The notes under the pieces: model-generated
Databases searched by the model: none
What the model saw: the letters and a program-made list of their open reading frames with translations, nothing else
What the model was told of the DNA's origin: nothing
Assembly (NCBI GenBank): GCA_963755155.1
Contig: CAVWIV010000017.1
Span: 1-64,000 of the forward strand
Reading direction: 5' to 3'
Length of the DNA: 64,000 bases
Source: PALSA-612 sp963755155
Lineage (GTDB): Bacteria > Actinomycetota > Thermoleophilia > Gaiellales > Gaiellaceae
In this document: positions 34,625-45,898 of the stretch, piece by piece
How the letters are laid out: each line of letters opens with the position of its first letter
How positions within the stretch are numbered: position 1 is the stretch's first letter
Position numbers and translations under genes: made by a program

Positions 34625-34873
34625 CTAGTCGGTGACGGAAACGGTGCGGCGCTCGCCGCTCGTGCGGAAAGCGACCTTGCCGTCGCGCAGCGCGAAGATC
34701 GTGTCGTCACGGCCGAGGCCGGCGCCCGCTCCCGGCTTGAAACGCGTGCCTCGCTGGCGGACGATGATCATCCCGGCCTTCACGACCTCGCCGGAGAAGA
34801 TCTTCACGCCGAGCATCTTCGGGTTCGAGTCGCGGCCGTTCCGCGACGAGCCGAGTCCCTTCTTGTGTGCCAT
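34625..34873 (-). CDS. rpmA: 50S ribosomal protein L27
   Basis: 82 aa: MAHKKGLGSSRNGRDSNPKM followed by LGVKIFSGEVVKAGMIIVRQRGTRF and DDTIFALRDGKVAF. It lacks the cleaved N-terminal extension found in Firmicutes. Its N-terminal tail reaches the peptidyl transferase centre. Its ATG shares one base with the rplU stop (TAATG). Confidence 0.97.
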   Translation of the reverse strand: MAHKKGLGSSRNGRDSNPKMLGVKIFSGEVVKAGMIIVRQRGTRFKPGAGAGLGRDDTIFALRDGKVAFRTSGERRTVSVTD

Positions 34874-35307
34874 TACGCGTCCTCTTTCGTTTGAGCCGGC
34901 GCCTTCTTGGCCGCGGGCTTCTTCGCCGGAGCCTTCTTCTCTGCAGCCGGCTTCTCTGCAGCCGGCTTCTCTGCAGCCGGCTTCTCGGCCGCCTTCTTCG
35001 GCTCCGCCTTCATGCCGATGGCGGTGATCTCGATCTCCGTGAGCTTGCTGCGGTGGCCCGTGTGGCGCCGGATGCCGGACTTCGGCTTGTACTTGCCGAT
35101 GCGGATCTTGTCGCCGAGCATGTCCTGTACGACCTTCGCCGTCACCTGCGCGCCCTTCGGGGAGAACTCGGCCTTGCCGTCGCCGCCGACGAAGAGCACG
35201 GGCGGGTGAAACGGCTTGTCCGCAGGCGTCGTGAGCCGGTCGACGATGAGCCGCTGGCCCTCCTCGACGCGGTACTGCTTTCCCTGAAGAGAGATGATGG
35301 CGTACAT
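34873..35307 (-). CDS. rplU: 50S ribosomal protein L21 with Lys/Ala/Pro-rich C-terminal extension
   Basis: 144 aa from ATG 35307. Residues 1-100 are a normal L21 (YAIISLQGKQYRVEEGQRL, then VQDMLGDKIRIGKYKPKSGIRRHTGHRS). The last 45 residues are a low-complexity basic tail with EKPAA repeated three times, encoded by a 15-bp unit repeated in tandem at about 34937-34982, then KKAPAKKPAAKK. Such extensions occur in some actinobacteria and probably contact rRNA or stay disordered. The repeat count may vary between strains. The start codon region overlaps the divergent membrane protein start. Confidence 0.95.
   Translation of the reverse strand: MYAIISLQGKQYRVEEGQRLIVDRLTTPADKPFHPPVLFVGGDGKAEFSPKGAQVTAKVVQDMLGDKIRIGKYKPKSGIRRHTGHRSKLTEIEITAIGMKAEPKKAAEKPAAEKPAAEKPAAEKKAPAKKPAAKKAPAQTKEDA
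34937..34982. repeat. Tandem 15-bp coding repeat within rplU
   Basis: The unit GGCTTCTCTGCAGCC is repeated with near-perfect identity about three times, encoding the (EKPAA) units of the L21 tail on the minus strand. The low divergence between units suggests recent expansion or slippage. Confidence 0.7.
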
Positions 35308-36237
35308 GGCTAGGAATGCACGCGTCGCGGGCGCGCGGGCGGATGCCAGTGTACCGGAACCAGGTGCGAAGCCCGCTGCCCCAGGGCTGCGCGAGGCCCT
35401 CGCCATCTGGGCACTCCTACTCGTGAACGTCGTGCTCATTTCTGTGACGTATGCGCGCCTTCCCCCGGAGGATCTCTACAACACCGACGTCGGCGGCGTA
35501 CGCGGGGGACTGGGCCGTGCGCTCGTCGAGCTGAACTTCCCGATCGCGCTCATCGCGGTCGGCCTGCTCACTGTGGCGGCGAACGCGCTGTACGAGACGC
35601 GTCGCCGGCTCGTCGCGTGGGTCTCGGCGATCGCGATACCCCTGTGCGCGCTCACGGCCATCGTGGTCGACCAGGACGACCTCGACGCGGCCCTTCGCAA
35701 CGTGCTCCCGGCCATCGGGGTCGCCCTCGTCGCAGCCTTGACGATCGTCGCCGTACGAACGGCCGGCGTACGGGCGACGCCCGGGGCACGCGGCGACTGG
35801 CTTCGGATCGTGCTCGCAGCGCTCCTCGCGCTCATCGCCGTGCCGTGGATCTTCGCGCTCCTCGGGTTCTACGCCCCGAACCCGATCTACGCCGACGAGC
35901 CCTCACCGGGCGAGCCGATCACGGCGGTCCACCTGGGCGGCCATCACGGGTTCTACGGCGTGCTCATCGCGCTCACCGGACTCGCGTTGAGCCGCGCGCT
36001 CCCGTGGTTCCGGGACCGGAGGCTCACGGCGGTGTCATCCGCCGTCCTCGCGCTCGCCGTCGCCTACGGCGTCGCGAATGCCCTTCAGGACTTCACGCTC
36101 GAGCAGCTCTGGAAGCGGGGAACGATCGACTGGAAGCCTCCGAGCGTCGTCATGCCCGCGATCAGCTGGGGCTGGCTCGCAGTTCTCGGCGTCGCTCTCC
36201 TCGTCGAGCTCGCGTGGTTCAGGCGCGAGCGGCGACG

Positions 36238-36241
<4 letters not shown>
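35306..36241 (+). CDS. Polytopic membrane protein of unknown function
   Basis: 311 aa from ATG 35306 (35294 gives four more residues). About seven hydrophobic segments are visible: LAIWALLLVNVVLISVTY, FPIALIAVGLLTVAANAL, LVAWVSAIAIPLCALTAIVV, AIGVALVAALTIVAV, IVLAALLALIAVPWIFALLGF, HGFYGVLIALTGLALSRAL and SWGWLAVLGVALLVELAW. HLGGHHGFYG places histidines near a membrane face. No family recognised. Its start overlaps the divergent rplU ATG, which is awkward for promoters, so the true start may be further in. Confidence 0.7.
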
Positions 36242-38809
<2,568 letters not shown>

Positions 38810-38928
38810 GAATTTCTCCTTCGAATGGGACGCGCGCGCGACCTGCGGCCGGCGAAGGGCGCGGTACGTGCGGCGCGTTGTGTGTGAGGGTCACTATGAA
38901 AACCTCTGCAGCCAGGGTACCAGTAGGC

Positions 38929-39144
38929 TCACGCCGCCTTGAGCTTCGACCGGCGCGTCCTGATCGTGCGGAGCCGCACCGCGAGCCGCGCCCAGGCCCA
39001 CGGCTCGACCTCCGCGTACCTCGGCTCGTGACTCGCGAGGTTGCGAATACTGTCGAGATACTCGAACCACGCGTCCGCCTCTTCGATCTCGAGCAGCTCC
39101 TCTGCTTCCGATCGCGGCGGCGGTGCCTTCTCGAGCTTCGCCAC
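38929..39144 (-). CDS. Small basic hypothetical protein
   Basis: 71 aa from GTG 39144 (AKLEKAPPPRSEAEELLEIEE). The central segment DAWFEYLDSIRNLASHEPRYAEVEPWAWARL and the basic C-terminus RLRTIRTRRSKLKAA look like a conserved small actinobacterial protein, with no known function. It is divergent from the carboxymuconolactone decarboxylase-like gene and lies 120 bp upstream of rng on the same strand. Translation beyond GTG upstream gives no plausible extension. Confidence 0.6.
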   Translation of the reverse strand: MAKLEKAPPPRSEAEELLEIEEADAWFEYLDSIRNLASHEPRYAEVEPWAWARLAVRLRTIRTRRSKLKAA

Positions 39145-39186
39145 GATACGGGATGCTAGGACCTTGTTCGGACAGACAGCGTGGCC

Positions 39187-40092
39187 ATGAGTGACGACCG
39201 ATACGAGAAGGGCCGGCAGCGGCTCTCTGAGCTCGCCGGCGAGCGGGGCGAAGCGGTCATCGCCGGGCTCGAGGAAGTGTCGCCGGACCTGGCCCGCTAT
39301 GTCGTCGAATTCGGGTACGGAGACATCTACTCGCGGCCCGCGCTCGACGATCACGCGCGGCAGCTGGCCGCCATCTCCGCCCTCTCGGCGATGGGCGGCG
39401 CGGAGCCGCAGCTCGAGTACCACATCGGCATCGCCCTCAACGTCGGCGTCCCGCCAGGCCAGATCGTGGAGACGGTCGTCTTCCTGTCGCCGTTCATCGG
39501 CTTCGCGCGGACGCTGAACGCCGTGCGCTCGGTCAAACGCGTCTTTGCCTCTCGCGGATCTCGCTGCTCAGGGACGCCGCCGTCCACGGACGGCGATCGC
39601 CTCCAGGACACCGATGGCGATGAGGTTCGCGACGAGCGACGATCCACCGACGCTCACGAACGGCAGCGTGATCCCGGTCACCGGCGCGACGCCCGTCGCC
39701 ATGCCGACGTTGACGAAGATCTGGAACAGGAGCGCGAAAACGATCCCGGCGGCGACGATGGCCGAGAACGCGTCGCGGGCGATCGTGACGATCTTCAGGC
39801 CCCGCCAGACCACGAGCAGGTAGAGCAACAGGAGGATCGCCGCGCCCATGAAGCCGCGCTGCTCCGACAGCGATGCGAAAGCGAAGTCGGTCGCGTGCTC
39901 GGGCAGGTAGTCGAGCCGGGTCTGCGTCGCCTCGTCCACGCCCCGTCCGGAGAAGCCGCCGGAGCCCACGGCGGTGATCGACTGCCGCTGATTCCACGTC
40001 GTGCCCTGAGGGTCCTCGTCCGGGTCGAGGAAGCCGGTCAGGCGGTCGGTCTGGTACGGCTTCAGCACCTCGATTCCGGCGGCCGGCAGTAG
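39187..40092 (+). CDS. Carboxymuconolactone decarboxylase (CMD) family protein; C-terminal boundary unreliable
   Basis: Residues 1-120 form a CMD/AhpD-like domain: RYEKGRQRLSELAGERGEAVIAGLEEVSPDLARYVVEFGYGDIYSRPALDDHARQLAAIS then GAEPQLEYHIGIALNVGVPPGQIVETVVFLSPFIGFARTLNAV. It lacks the CxxC of AhpD, so it is of the gamma-CMD type. Family proteins end shortly after RSVKRVFASRG (about 39555). The open frame continues to 40092 antisense to rodA, which is not credible as protein, so an indel near 39550-39570 probably hides the true stop. The last 530 bp should be disregarded. Confidence 0.75.
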   Translation: MSDDRYEKGRQRLSELAGERGEAVIAGLEEVSPDLARYVVEFGYGDIYSRPALDDHARQLAAISALSAMGGAEPQLEYHIGIALNVGVPPGQIVETVVFLSPFIGFARTLNAVRSVKRVFASRGSRCSGTPPSTDGDRLQDTDGDEVRDERRSTDAHERQRDPGHRRDARRHADVDEDLEQERENDPGGDDGRERVAGDRDDLQAPPDHEQVEQQEDRRAHEAALLRQRCESEVGRVLGQVVEPGLRRLVHAPSGEAAGAHGGDRLPLIPRRALRVLVRVEEAGQAVGLVRLQHLDSGGRQ

Positions 40093-40758
40093 CCAGAGAG
40101 CCGCGAGGATGGCCACGAATGTAAGTGCCGCCAGCACGGCGAGATGGACCCAGCGCACGCCCGCCACGAAGAGGCAGGCTGCGAGAGCGGCGAGGTACAC
40201 GAGCCCGCTGCCGAGGTCCGGCTGGAGGAACACGAGCAGCACGGGCGGCATCGCGAGCGCGATCGCGAGCAGCGGCGTGCGCACGTCCTCGATGCGCCTG
40301 ATCCGGTCGGCGAGGAAGGCGGCGATGAAGAGGACGAAGAGGAGCTTTCCGAACTCGGACGGCTGGAAGCGGAAGAACGAGACGTCGATCCAGCGCCTCG
40401 AGCCGCGCGCCACGGTGCCCACGAGCGCGACGAGCACCATGACCCCGATCATCACGCCGTAGATCGCAGGCTTCCAGCGGCGATACCAGGCGGGGTCGAC
40501 GAAGATCGCGGCGACCATCAACACCGCGCCGATCGCCGCGAAGACGATCTGGCGGGTGAAGTAGTAGCTCGGCTCGCCCGGGACGTCGTGCTGCGTGATG
40601 CCGGAGATCGCCCAGAGCCCAAAGGCGACGAGCCCGCACGTGGCGGCGAGGAGCACCCAGTCGAGCCGGGCGACGAACGGCCTGTCCTCCGAGCGCGTAA
40701 GGGGCCCCGCCCGGCGGCGGCGGCGAGTTGCCTGGACGGTGTCGACGTACTCGACCAT
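39568..40758 (-). CDS. rodA: Peptidoglycan glycosyltransferase RodA (SEDS family)
   Basis: 396 aa from ATG 40758, sharing a base with the mrdA stop (TGATG). About ten membrane helices are present, with SEDS signatures RRWIDVSFFRFQPSEFGKLL, LVFLQPDLGSGLVYLA and near the end GVAPVTGITLPFVSVGGSSLVANL. The large extracytoplasmic loop contains the polymerase-type segment SITAVGSGGFSGRGVDEATQTRLDYLPEHATDFAFA. It polymerises lipid II for cell elongation with PBP2 (mrdA), whose gene is immediately upstream. Confidence 0.95.
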   Translation of the reverse strand: MVEYVDTVQATRRRRRAGPLTRSEDRPFVARLDWVLLAATCGLVAFGLWAISGITQHDVPGEPSYYFTRQIVFAAIGAVLMVAAIFVDPAWYRRWKPAIYGVMIGVMVLVALVGTVARGSRRWIDVSFFRFQPSEFGKLLFVLFIAAFLADRIRRIEDVRTPLLAIALAMPPVLLVFLQPDLGSGLVYLAALAACLFVAGVRWVHLAVLAALTFVAILAALWLLPAAGIEVLKPYQTDRLTGFLDPDEDPQGTTWNQRQSITAVGSGGFSGRGVDEATQTRLDYLPEHATDFAFASLSEQRGFMGAAILLLLYLLVVWRGLKIVTIARDAFSAIVAAGIVFALLFQIFVNVGMATGVAPVTGITLPFVSVGGSSLVANLIAIGVLEAIAVRGRRRP

Positions 40759-42764
40759 CAGTCCGTGTTCCCGATGTCGCCGATCGCCGGCGCCTTCGTC
40801 TTGAAGTGCTGCTCGAACACCTTGAGCGCCGCGGGCGCGGCGGCAGTGCCGCCGTGGCCGCCGTTCTCGATGACCGCGCAGAGCGCGATCGTCGGGCTGT
40901 CGGCCGGGGCGTAGCCGCACCACCACGACTGGTCGAGCAACAGCGGGTAGCTGTAGCCGGGCAACTGCACGACCTTCTCGGCCGTGCCGGTCTTGCCGGC
41001 GACGGGAACCGAGTAGCTGCCGAAGACCGATGTCGCGGTGCCGTAGGCGGCGTGCGTGGCGTCGTAGAGCGCGCTCTGAATCACCTCGATCGCGGTCGGA
41101 TCGACGCCCGAGTCCACGGGCGGCGGGGGCTGGAACGACCGCACGACCGTCGGCGCGGCGTTCTGGCCGCCCGTCTTCTCGACGGCGGAGACGACGTGCG
41201 GTGTCACGACCTTGCCGCCGTTCGCGACGAGCGCGAAGAACCGCGCCATCTGCAGCGGCGTGACCGCGACGTCCTTCTGCCCGATCGTCAGCTGGATCGA
41301 GTCGCCGGGCTTCCAGAGCTTGTCGATCGGGTTCGTGTAGGTCTCCTCGCGCCACTCCGGCGTCGGCAGGATCCCGCGCTCTTCCGGGCCGATGTCGACC
41401 CCGGTCGAGGCACCGATCCCGAAGCGGCTCGCCCATGCCTGGAGCGGGTGCCCACGCTCGGGCGGCAGGTCGTAGAACATCGTTCCGAGGCGGTAGAAGT
41501 ACGTGTCGCACGACGCCGCGATCGCCTCCGACATCGCCATCGGCCGGTTGACGTTCGGATCCCAGTTGCGGAAGGTCTGGTCGGCGCCGGTGACGCCGGG
41601 CACCAGGTACGAGCCCGTGCAGGGCAGCTGCGAGTACTGGTCGACGAGGTGCTCCTGGAGCGCGGCGAGCGCCGTGATGGGCTTGAACGTCGATCCCGGC
41701 GGGTAGATCGCCGCCGTCGCGCGGTTCAGCGCCGGGTAGTTCTCGCGCCTGGCGGTATCGGCGTCGAGCAGCGGCTTCAGCTGCTTCTCGTCGTCACGGC
41801 CGGTGAACACGCTCGGCCGGAACGTCGGGTAGGACGCCATGGCGAGGATGTCGCCGTTGTTCGGGTCGAGCGCGACGATCGAGCCGCCGTTCGCCGCCCA
41901 CGCGCCGTCGGCGTGCGCGAGCGAGATGCCGTGCTGGAGGGCGCTCTCGGCGGCGCGCTGGAGGGCGATGTCGATCGTGAGGCGTACCGAGTCGCCGGGC
42001 TTCGGGATCTTCGTCAGCAGCAGCTCGCTCTTCGGCCGGCCGAGCGAGTCGACGCGGAGCTCGGCCAGGCCGTCCTCTCCGCGCAGGACCTGGTCGAACG
42101 CGGCCTCGACCCCGGATTGGCCGATCCGGTCGCCCGCGACGTAGCCCTCCTTCCGCAGGTGCTTCAGCTGCTCAGCGGAGACTTCGCCCACGTAGCCGAG
42201 GCCCTGCGCGAAGAGCTCCTCGGCGGGATACGACCGGAGGTACGTCTGCTTGAGGTCGACGCCCGGGAATTCGCTCTGGTGCTCGTCGAGGTAGTCCATG
42301 ACCTCGGGCGAGACCGCGACTTTCAGCGTGACCGGCGTCAGCGGGTCGTCCTGGTGCGCCCGGATCTGCTGGCGGAGCTTCCAGAACGGGATGTCGAGGA
42401 TCTTCGCGAGCTCGCGCACTTCCGTGTCGCGGCCCGAGCCGCTCGGCAGGCTGGCCGGCCAGACGACGACCGCGGTCGACGAGACATTGCGGACGATCAC
42501 GCGGCCCTGCCGGTCGACGATCGTCCCCCTGGGCGCCTCGATGGAGTCACGCCGCAGCTGGTTCTCGGCCGCCGCCGTCCGGTACTTGTCGGGCGAGAGG
42601 ATTTGCAGCGACCACAGCCTGAGGAAGAGGACGCCGAACGCGATCAGCGCGATGCCGCCGAGAATCGCGACGCGCATCGCCATCCGAGGCGTGAGGAGGT
42701 ACGGCTCCTCGACCTTGGGGTCCGGCGGGAGGAAGCTCGGTAGCTGGCCGGTGGAGCTAGCCAA
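40758..42764 (-). CDS. mrdA: Penicillin-binding protein 2 (elongation transpeptidase)
   Basis: 668 aa from TTG 42764. One N-terminal membrane helix (AMRVAILGGIALIAFGVLFL) precedes the PBP dimerisation domain (IEAPRGTIVDRQGRVIVRN) and the transpeptidase domain: active-site Ser in PPGSTFKPITAL, SxN-like AASCDTYFY and KTGTAEKV. YLRSYPAEELFAQGLGYVGEVS is typical of PBP2. It crosslinks peptidoglycan along the side wall with RodA. It overlaps the mreD end by 8 bp. Confidence 0.95.
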   Translation of the reverse strand: MASSTGQLPSFLPPDPKVEEPYLLTPRMAMRVAILGGIALIAFGVLFLRLWSLQILSPDKYRTAAAENQLRRDSIEAPRGTIVDRQGRVIVRNVSSTAVVVWPASLPSGSGRDTEVRELAKILDIPFWKLRQQIRAHQDDPLTPVTLKVAVSPEVMDYLDEHQSEFPGVDLKQTYLRSYPAEELFAQGLGYVGEVSAEQLKHLRKEGYVAGDRIGQSGVEAAFDQVLRGEDGLAELRVDSLGRPKSELLLTKIPKPGDSVRLTIDIALQRAAESALQHGISLAHADGAWAANGGSIVALDPNNGDILAMASYPTFRPSVFTGRDDEKQLKPLLDADTARRENYPALNRATAAIYPPGSTFKPITALAALQEHLVDQYSQLPCTGSYLVPGVTGADQTFRNWDPNVNRPMAMSEAIAASCDTYFYRLGTMFYDLPPERGHPLQAWASRFGIGASTGVDIGPEERGILPTPEWREETYTNPIDKLWKPGDSIQLTIGQKDVAVTPLQMARFFALVANGGKVVTPHVVSAVEKTGGQNAAPTVVRSFQPPPPVDSGVDPTAIEVIQSALYDATHAAYGTATSVFGSYSVPVAGKTGTAEKVVQLPGYSYPLLLDQSWWCGYAPADSPTIALCAVIENGGHGGTAAAPAALKVFEQHFKTKAPAIGDIGNTD

Positions 42765-43284
42765 CGACGCTCACCTCCGGGCCGAAGGTCGTCACGCCCT
42801 GGCGGCGCGGGAGCAGCCGCCGCACGATCGCGAAGACCGGCCACGTGGCGAAGAGGTTCAGCACGAGGGACTGCGCGAGTGTCGCGACGAGAACCTCCTG
42901 CGCGGGCGCCGGCTCGCCGAGCATGAAACGTAGGACGAGCGAGCCCGCGGCGAAGAGCACCGTCATCACCCCGACGGCGAGGTACGGCGCGTAGCGGCGT
43001 CCCGACGGCGCCGTCTCGCCGTAGCGGCCGGCCCAGTAGCCGGCCAGCGTCAAGAGGAGAGACGTCATGCCGAGCGTGTCGAGGAGCGCGATGTCGACTA
43101 CGAGGCCCGCGAAGAAGCCGGCGACGGCGCCCGTCGTGGCGCCGCGCACGAGCGCGACGGCCACGAGCGTCACCAGGAGGATGTCGGGCACACCGCCCAG
43201 GACGGACATGCCCGAGAAGACGGCGGTCTGGACCACCGCAGCGACGAACACGACGACCCCGACCTTGAGCCCGTCGAGGGTCAT
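42757..43284 (-). CDS. mreD: Rod shape-determining protein MreD
   Basis: 175 aa with five or six membrane segments (VGVVVFVAAVVQTAVFSGM, ILLVTLVAVALVRGATTGAVAGFFAGLVVDIALL, MTVLFAAGSLVLRFML, SLVLNLFATWPVFAIV). Weak sequence conservation is normal for MreD; the assignment rests on hydrophobic pattern and position between mreC and mrdA. Its ATG overlaps the mreC stop by 4 bp. Confidence 0.88.
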   Translation of the reverse strand: MTLDGLKVGVVVFVAAVVQTAVFSGMSVLGGVPDILLVTLVAVALVRGATTGAVAGFFAGLVVDIALLDTLGMTSLLLTLAGYWAGRYGETAPSGRRYAPYLAVGVMTVLFAAGSLVLRFMLGEPAPAQEVLVATLAQSLVLNLFATWPVFAIVRRLLPRRQGVTTFGPEVSVVG

Positions 43285-44240
43285 CGGCGGCTTGCCCTCG
43301 ACGCCGTCTCCGGCTTCTCGACGAGCACGAGCACGGAGTCGAGGGACGAGAAGTCCACGAACGGATCGACCTCGATGCGCTTGTAGATGTCCGTGTCGAG
43401 CTGCCCGACGCTCGTGACGATGCCGATGGGGATCCCACGCGGGTAGATCGACGCGAGCCTGCCGGAGCGCCAGCCGGCGGTGATGACGACGTCGCCTGCC
43501 CTCACGACGTCCTCCTTCGTGACGCGATCGAGGACGAGCGCCTCGCCGCCGGCGATGCCGTGACGGACGATGCCGGCCGCGTTCGTGCGCAGGTCGAGCG
43601 CGGAGACGGCGCTCGTCTCGTCGGTCAGCAGCGTCACCCGCGCGCTCCGGCGCGACACCTTCGTCACTCGGCCGACGAGCCCCGAGGCGGTGACAACCGG
43701 GTCGTTGAGGTGGATGCGCGAGTTCGTGCCGGCGGCTATGAGCACCTGCTGCTCGAACTGACCAGGCGTGCGGCCGATGATGCGCGCGGCGACGCCGCTG
43801 TAGTCGCGGGGGAAGGCGGCACCCTCACGGAAGCGCAGCAGCCGCCGGAGCTCGGCGTTCTGGCGTACGGCCGTCTGGTTCTGGATCGCCTGCTGGCGAA
43901 GACGCTCGTTCTCTCTGCGGAGCTGCTCGTTCTCCGACTTCGCATCGAGCATGTCGCCCGCCCAGCCGTACAGGTCTTCGAACGGCTGCGCGACGCGCTC
44001 GGCCGCAACCTGGAACGGGTGGAGTACGGAGGCGCCGGCGCTCTGGACGTCGTGGAGCGGCCCGCTCGAGGACTCGCGGAAGTACACGCTCAAGAGCGCG
44101 AGCGAGACGACGACGAGGCCCACGACGACCGCGCGGCGAACGAAGGGCTTGCCCGGCTTCGAGGGCGTCGCTGCGGAGGCCACGGGCCGCCGTCCGGTCG
44201 GTATGAGGGTCCCGACCCGGGCTGATCGGTGGCGAGGCAC
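43281..44240 (-). CDS. mreC: Rod shape-determining protein MreC
   Basis: 319 aa from GTG 44240. A basic cytoplasmic N-terminus precedes one membrane helix (RRAVVVGLVVVSLALLSVYF) and a coiled coil (SENEQLRRENERLRQQAIQNQTAVRQNAELRRLL). The paired beta-barrel domains follow with GRTPGQFEQQVLIAAGTNSRIHLNDPVVTASGLVGRV and VRAGDVVITAGWRSGRLASIYPRGIPIGIV. MreC links MreB filaments to PBP2/RodA. Confidence 0.94.
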   Translation of the reverse strand: MPRHRSARVGTLIPTGRRPVASAATPSKPGKPFVRRAVVVGLVVVSLALLSVYFRESSSGPLHDVQSAGASVLHPFQVAAERVAQPFEDLYGWAGDMLDAKSENEQLRRENERLRQQAIQNQTAVRQNAELRRLLRFREGAAFPRDYSGVAARIIGRTPGQFEQQVLIAAGTNSRIHLNDPVVTASGLVGRVTKVSRRSARVTLLTDETSAVSALDLRTNAAGIVRHGIAGGEALVLDRVTKEDVVRAGDVVITAGWRSGRLASIYPRGIPIGIVTSVGQLDTDIYKRIEVDPFVDFSSLDSVLVLVEKPETASRASRR

Positions 44241-44283
44241 GAGGGGTCCTTAGTGTAGGGAAGCCTGCGGAACAGCTAACCGG

Positions 44284-45345
44284 TTAGACGCGGCTGCCGA
44301 CGCGGTTCCGGTTGCGGCCGCGGCTCCGCTGGCTGCGGTGGATGACCTCGAACTCCTCGAGGCTCTTGCCGGAGCCGACAGCAACGCACGTGAGCGGCGA
44401 GTCCGCGACGTGCACGGGCATGTGGGTCTCCGAGCGCAGGCGCTCGTCCAGCCCGGTGAGCAGCGCGCCGCCGCCGGCGAGCATCACGCCGCGGTCCATG
44501 ATGTCCGCTGCCAGCTCGGGGGGCGTCTTGTCGAGCGTCTGCCGAATGGCGTCCAGGATCTGGCCGACGGGCTCCTCGAGCGCGTGGCGAACCTCGTCGG
44601 ACGACAGGATCACGGTCTTCGGGAGGCCGGTGAGCATGTCGCGGCCGCGCACCTCCGCCTTCAGCTCATCCTTCATGGGGAACGCGGAGCCGATCTCGAG
44701 CTTGATCTCCTCCGCCGTCTGCTGGCCGACGAGCAGCTTGTACTCCTTCTTCACGTGATTGACGATGGCCTCGTCCATCTCGTCGCCGCCCACGCGGAGG
44801 CTCTGCGAGACGACGATGCCGCCGAGCGAGATCACGGCCACCTCGCTCGTGCCGCCGCCGACGTCCACGATCATGTTCCCGGCCGGCTCGGCGATGGGGA
44901 GGCCCGCGCCGATCGCCGCCGCCATCGGCTCCTCGATGAGATACGCCTGGCGCGCGCCTGCGGACAGCGTCGCCTCCTCCACGGCCCGCCGCTCGACGCC
45001 CGTCACGCCGGACGGGACGCAGACGACCACGCGCGGGTGGGCGAAGCGGTGCTGGTGCACCTTCTGGATGAAGTGGCGGAGCATCTGCTCCGTGACGTCG
45101 AAGTCGGCGATGACGCCGTCCTTCAACGGGCGGATGGCCGAGATCGAGCCCGGCGTGCGGCCGAGCATTCGCTTCGCCTCGACACCGACCGCGTGTACCT
45201 CGCCGGTGCGCGTGTCGATCGCGACGACCGAGGGCTCGGAGAGGACGATGCCGCGGCCGCGGACGTATACGAGCGTGTTCGCGGTGCCGAGGTCGACGGC
45301 CATGTCGCGGCTGCCGAAACCCGTGAGGTTGTCGAAGATGCCCAT
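44284..45345 (-). CDS. mreB: Rod shape-determining protein MreB
   Basis: 353 aa actin homologue. Phosphate-1 motif MAVDLGTANTLVYVRGRGIVL, phosphate-2 NMIVDVGGGTSEVAVISLGGIV and adenosine motif VMLAGGGALLTGLD are present, along with PSGVTGVERRAVEEA. It forms cytoplasmic filaments that position the elongation machinery. Presence of the full mreBCD-mrdA-rodA set implies a rod-shaped or elongating cell. mreC follows after 43 bp. Confidence 0.97.
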   Translation of the reverse strand: MGIFDNLTGFGSRDMAVDLGTANTLVYVRGRGIVLSEPSVVAIDTRTGEVHAVGVEAKRMLGRTPGSISAIRPLKDGVIADFDVTEQMLRHFIQKVHQHRFAHPRVVVCVPSGVTGVERRAVEEATLSAGARQAYLIEEPMAAAIGAGLPIAEPAGNMIVDVGGGTSEVAVISLGGIVVSQSLRVGGDEMDEAIVNHVKKEYKLLVGQQTAEEIKLEIGSAFPMKDELKAEVRGRDMLTGLPKTVILSSDEVRHALEEPVGQILDAIRQTLDKTPPELAADIMDRGVMLAGGGALLTGLDERLRSETHMPVHVADSPLTCVAVGSGKSLEEFEVIHRSQRSRGRNRNRVGSRV

Positions 45346-45361
45346 TGGCGAGCCGTGGAGT

Positions 45362-45898
45362 CTAGCCGTGCGTCTTCGGAGCCCGGCTCAGTGCTCCGAG
45401 CACCAGCGCGGCCGGCAGCCCGACGACGTTCAGGTAGTCGCCCTCGATGCGCTCCACGAGCGACGCGCCGAAACCCTGGATCGCGTAGCCGCCGGCGCGG
45501 CCCTCCCACTCGCCGCTCGCGACGTAGTCAGCGACCTCGTCGGCTGTGAGCTCGCGGAAGGTCACGGCCGTCACAGCGCGGCCAACCTCCTCCCACTCGG
45601 GGTTGCGGAGGCAGATTCCCGAGACCACCTCGTGCGTTCTGCCCGAGAGACGCGTGAGCATCGACCGGGCCTCGGCGACGTCGGCAGGCTTACCGAGGAC
45701 GGCCTCGTCAAGCACCACCACGGTGTCTACGCCCAGCACCAGCGCATCGCCTCCCTCGACGGACCGGGCCTTGCCGACCGCGTGCCCGACGGGATCGTCG
45801 CCGACCTCCTCGTAGCTCGGAGGCACCACGCGGAACGGGATCCGCAGCTGCTCGAGGATCGCGCGGCGCTGGGGCGAGGTGGACGCGAGCACGATCAT
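45362..45898 (-). CDS. maf: Maf-like nucleotide pyrophosphatase
   Basis: 178 aa from ATG 45898 (IVLASTSPQRRAILEQLRIPF), overlapping the upstream gene stop by 4 bp (ATGA). Typical Maf motifs: STSPQRR at the N-terminus, GVDTVVVLDEAVLGKPADVAEARSML, then LSGRTHEVVSGI and YAIQGFGASLVERIEGDYLNVVGLP. Maf proteins hydrolyse non-canonical or dNTPs to the monophosphate and can delay septation. Position directly before mreB is conserved in many bacteria. Confidence 0.92.
   Translation of the reverse strand: MIVLASTSPQRRAILEQLRIPFRVVPPSYEEVGDDPVGHAVGKARSVEGGDALVLGVDTVVVLDEAVLGKPADVAEARSMLTRLSGRTHEVVSGICLRNPEWEEVGRAVTAVTFRELTADEVADYVASGEWEGRAGGYAIQGFGASLVERIEGDYLNVVGLPAALVLGALSRAPKTHG

Noticed and set aside
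34937..34982. CRISPR-like tandem repeat
   Set aside because: The repeats are contiguous, without spacers, and encode the L21 tail in frame.
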